From an uncultured Odoribacter sp. (GTDB lineage: Bacteria > Bacteroidota > Bacteroidia > Bacteroidales > Marinifilaceae), in assembly GCA_900544025.1 (NCBI GenBank), contig UQTM01000043.1, forward strand, positions 1-27,317: 27,317 nucleotides of DNA. Direction: 5' to 3'. Below, one piece after another: positions 24,888-27,317 of this stretch (position 1 is its first letter; each line of letters opens with the position of its first letter). Made by a program: the position numbers and the translations under genes. The notes below the pieces were generated by a model. It did not search any database. It was not told the DNA's origin and saw nothing but the letters and a program-made list of their open reading frames with translations.

Positions 24888-26615
24888 TTACTTTTCCGGC
24901 ATAATTCCGCTTTCCACTTTATCTTTCAATTCCTTTGTCACTTCCCCACCTAATTCCAATGCTTTTTTCCACATTTTCAAAGCCTCTTCTTTATTTCCAC
25001 TCCGATAAAGTATATCCCCATAATGCTCGTACAATACACCGGAAGACTCTTTCGTTTTTTCTATAGCAAGCTTCATATAATAACGCGCTTGTGAATATTC
25101 ACCACGCATATAAAGCACCCAGGCATAGGTATCGAGATAAGTACCGTTTTCCGGTTCTATTGCAATGGCTTTCGAACTCATCCTCTCGGCAAGTTCAAGC
25201 TTTTCATTCCGCAAAGAAAGATAATAGGCATAATTATTCAATACCAAAGCATCGTCCGGATTAATCAGCAATACCTGATCGAACATATCGAAAGCCTGTT
25301 GCACACTATCGAGATTATAATAACAATCTGCCAGGTAAGAATAGAACTGAGACTTTAATTCCAATTTATCTCCGGCCAACTCTACCCCTTTTTGAAAAAA
25401 AGGCATAGCAGACTTAAAATCCTTTTGCATCATTAACGATATTCCGCTTAAAGCATAAGGTAAAGGTTGATCGGGAAAATACTTTATAGCTTCTGTACCC
25501 GTTTTATACATACCGACAGTGTCTGCAGTTTCATTGCATAACAACAACAATTCTTCCCAAATTAAATAATTGTTTTTATCCTTCGACAAAATAAATTCCA
25601 ATTCTTTCTTTGCTTCCTGCAACTTATTATCCTTTTTCAAAAAATCGGAATGTAAAGCCCTCACGGAAAGATCGTCGCTATACTTACTCATCAATAAATC
25701 CATATAAGTGTCGAACTGCGAATCGGAAACCAGAGTCGTATCGGGATTCATAATTAACCTCAAAATATACTGTATCTTATACCCGTTATCGATTTTATCA
25801 CTCAAAAGTGCACTTTTCATATGTTTTTCAACTTCATTCGGCTGTTTTTTATCCCGATAATAATCAGCTAAATAAAAGTGTATAAAACCATTGTCAGGAT
25901 CTGCTTTCAATAAACGATCTAAAATCTGCAATCCTTTTTTATCCTGATTATAATTAAAATACAACTCTGCCAAAAGACTCAGATATTCATCCTTTTCAGG
26001 GTATTTTTTTATCAATTTAACGAGTTCGTTCGAAGCATTTTTAGCATCGTTCAGCTTCGTATATAATTTAATTTTTTCAATGGAAACCGGTTCCGTGATT
26101 CCATTTTGGGCTTCGTAACGATCATATACCTCGATCGCTTTCTGCCATTTCTCCACAGAAGCGTACAATCCGGCTTCTATCAGATAAAATTCTTCTTTTT
26201 CAGGATATTTGGCAATAATCTCCGCATAGACATTACAAGCCTCCTCGATCATCGATTTATTTTGCAAAATAGTTGCCAGAAGAATTTTATACCACATGTT
26301 TCCGGGATTCCCCGCCACAGCTTCACGGGCTAATTGTAAAGCTCCGTTATAGTCCTGGTTTGCCATCAAAATACTGGCTATCTCATACTTTACAACGGGA
26401 CTTTCAGGATTGATTTTCAAACAATTATCATACCATCCGATGGCAGCTTGAAAATCTCCTGTAATTTTACACCTCACTCCCTCCATAAAAGAATAGTCGA
26501 ATTCTAATTGGCTTTTCTCGTCCAATTCCTGTACATTTTCTACTTTCTTTTTCCCGTCGGCGAATACACTTATCACTAAAAAAGCCAGTAAAACCGATAA
26601 GATTACTTTTCTCAT
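24888..26615 (-). CDS. Exported tetratricopeptide repeat protein
   Basis: 575 residues. A signal peptide (1-~20, VISVFADG) is followed by at least ten TPR-like helix pairs over ~35-560. Clear units contain the A-x-x-x-Y/W-x-x-x-L-x-x-x-P pattern: AAIGWYDNCLKINPES, GALQLAREAVAGNPGN, KAIEVYDRYEAQNG, KGLQILDRLLKADPDN, QAFDMFDQVLLINPDD and EALKMWKKALELGG. It is a periplasmic or membrane-associated scaffold. Partners are probably the envelope proteins encoded just downstream; dut upstream is likely only transcriptionally linked. No catalytic domain is visible. Confidence 0.9.
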   Translation of the reverse strand: MRKVILSVLLAFLVISVFADGKKKVENVQELDEKSQLEFDYSFMEGVRCKITGDFQAAIGWYDNCLKINPESPVVKYEIASILMANQDYNGALQLAREAVAGNPGNMWYKILLATILQNKSMIEEACNVYAEIIAKYPEKEEFYLIEAGLYASVEKWQKAIEVYDRYEAQNGITEPVSIEKIKLYTKLNDAKNASNELVKLIKKYPEKDEYLSLLAELYFNYNQDKKGLQILDRLLKADPDNGFIHFYLADYYRDKKQPNEVEKHMKSALLSDKIDNGYKIQYILRLIMNPDTTLVSDSQFDTYMDLLMSKYSDDLSVRALHSDFLKKDNKLQEAKKELEFILSKDKNNYLIWEELLLLCNETADTVGMYKTGTEAIKYFPDQPLPYALSGISLMMQKDFKSAMPFFQKGVELAGDKLELKSQFYSYLADCYYNLDSVQQAFDMFDQVLLINPDDALVLNNYAYYLSLRNEKLELAERMSSKAIAIEPENGTYLDTYAWVLYMRGEYSQARYYMKLAIEKTKESSGVLYEHYGDILYRSGNKEEALKMWKKALELGGEVTKELKDKVESGIMPEK

Positions 26616-26642
26616 ATCCTGTCCTTCCTATCAGATTATTTT

Positions 26643-26658
26643 GCTTGTTTGCACAAGC
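26643..26658. other. Small hairpin between dut and the TPR gene
   Basis: GCTTGT / ACAAGC (26643-26648 with 26653-26658) around a 4-nt loop. There is no T-run on the transcribed (minus) strand, so it is more likely a processing or stability element than a terminator. Confidence 0.3.
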
Positions 26659-26667
26659 TGTAATTCA

Positions 26668-27102
26668 TTATTGTTTACCTGTATGACCGAATCCTCCGGT
26701 TCCTCTTTCCGTCTCGTCCAAAGTATCCACTTCTATCAATTGTGCCTGTTCTACCTTATTGATTACCATCTGACAAATACGATCTCCATCTTTGATCGTT
26801 ACCATCGTATTCGATAAATTTACGACAATAATTCCTATTTCTCCCCGGTAATCTGCATCGATTGTTCCCGGACTGTTCAAAAGCCCCAACCCTTCGTTTA
26901 AAGCCAAACCGCTACGTGGACGCATTTGTGCTTCATAACCTTCAGGCAATTCGATATATAAACCGGTAGGAATAAGTTTTCTTTCCAATGGCTTCAACGT
27001 AACGATTTCATTGATATTAGCCCGGATATCCATACCGGCCGATAATTTCGTTTTATACTCCGGCAACGGATGCTTTGATTTGTTTACGATCTTTATTTTC
27101 AT
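26668..27102 (-). CDS. dut: dUTP diphosphatase (trimeric dUTPase)
   Basis: 144 residues, the usual size. It hydrolyses dUTP to dUMP, keeping uracil out of DNA and feeding thymidylate synthesis. All five motifs are present: AGMDIRA (22-28), RPRSGLA (61-67), GTIDADYRGEIG (79-90, with the catalytic Asp and the uracil-binding hairpin), GDRICQMVI (106-114) and the flexible C-terminal RGTGGFGHTG (133-142). It is the first gene of the long leftward unit that ends with mnmG. Confidence 0.98.
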   Translation of the reverse strand: MKIKIVNKSKHPLPEYKTKLSAGMDIRANINEIVTLKPLERKLIPTGLYIELPEGYEAQMRPRSGLALNEGLGLLNSPGTIDADYRGEIGIIVVNLSNTMVTIKDGDRICQMVINKVEQAQLIEVDTLDETERGTGGFGHTGKQ

Positions 27103-27178
27103 TTCGTACAGTTATGGTATTTCTTCAATATAATTCTATCGAAATTAGGATTATCGCTCTTCTTTATATATTAAGGAA

Positions 27179-27186
27179 CAAAGATA
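27179..27186 (-). promoter_or_regulatory. Candidate -7 box for the dut-to-mnmG unit
   Basis: On the minus strand TATCTTTG (27186-27179) matches TAnnTTTG and lies about 77 bp upstream of the dut start. No good -33 box is seen at 19-21 bp. An inverted repeat (27195-27217) lies just upstream of it. Confidence 0.4.
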
Positions 27187-27194
27187 CTATTTTG

Positions 27195-27217
27195 TAGCGA
27201 ACATCCTATATTCGCTA
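27195..27217. repeat. 7-bp inverted repeat in the divergent dut upstream region
   Basis: TAGCGAA (27195-27201) and TTCGCTA (27211-27217), spaced by 9 bp. The position immediately upstream of the candidate dut -7 box would suit an operator, but it may be chance. Confidence 0.35.
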
Positions 27218-27282
27218 TTTTAACAAAAGATAATTTGATAGATAAAATCTGAAACCGGGTTTTAAACAAACATATATCTATT

Positions 27283-27317
27283 ATGAAAAACAAACTAAAT
27301 GTATGGGCTAATTTGTG
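27283..27317 (+). CDS. Start of an unidentified rightward gene (cut by the window edge)
   Basis: An ATG at 27283 opens a frame beginning MKNKLNVWANL that runs off the right edge. It is divergent from dut with a 180-bp gap, which suits a real gene start. Eleven codons are too few to name it. Confidence 0.35.
   Translation, partial: MKNKLNVWANL

Overview
The window is chromosomal DNA from a member of the Bacteroidota, most likely the order Bacteroidales. The evidence is a PorP/SprF-family protein, DUF4271, DUF4292 and DUF4175 proteins that are typical of that phylum, and several -7 boxes of the form TAnnTTTG with no Shine-Dalgarno dependence. The genus cannot be fixed from the sequence; Odoribacter or Butyricimonas relatives are a guess. 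All complete genes look intact, and I see no phage, IS element, CRISPR array, tRNA or rRNA.

Left half (1 to about 12.5 kb). A partial leftward gene for a secreted formylglycine-generating-enzyme-like protein lies at the edge. The rest run rightward: polA; a PorP/SprF protein overlapping a DUF4271 membrane protein, followed by a uroporphyrinogen-III synthase-like gene (TTG start); rnpA and yidD; an S41 C-terminal processing protease; and two tandem DUF3857/transglutaminase-fold secreted proteins, the second of which lacks the catalytic triad. Clear intrinsic terminators follow polA, hemD and the protease gene.

Boundary (12470-13027). A 558-bp gene-free, AT-rich gap separates the convergent halves. 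It holds an 18-bp perfect inverted repeat that could terminate transcription in both directions, and a purine-rich tract. In the lines I counted by eye, GC is mostly about 43-55% to the left and 23-42% to the right.

Right half (13 kb to the end). All genes but a stub at the very end run leftward. In order of transcription they are dut, a TPR protein, a DUF4292 lipoprotein, an EnvC-like LytM protein, a 1103-residue DUF4175 coiled-coil membrane protein, a small RsbW-like ATPase-fold protein, ybeY and mnmG, all tightly spaced with two overlaps. Then comes a 269-bp gap with a perfect parS centromere site (TGTTCCACGTGAAACA), then adenine deaminase and uvrC. The middle of this cluster (TPR, lipoprotein, EnvC-like protein, DUF4175 protein, ATPase) looks like a poorly understood cell-envelope module embedded between nucleotide and RNA maintenance genes.

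The most interesting points are the parS site beside mnmG, the envelope module, loss of the catalytic exonuclease motif I in PolA (a probable non-proofreading Pol I), and the active/inactive transglutaminase pair.
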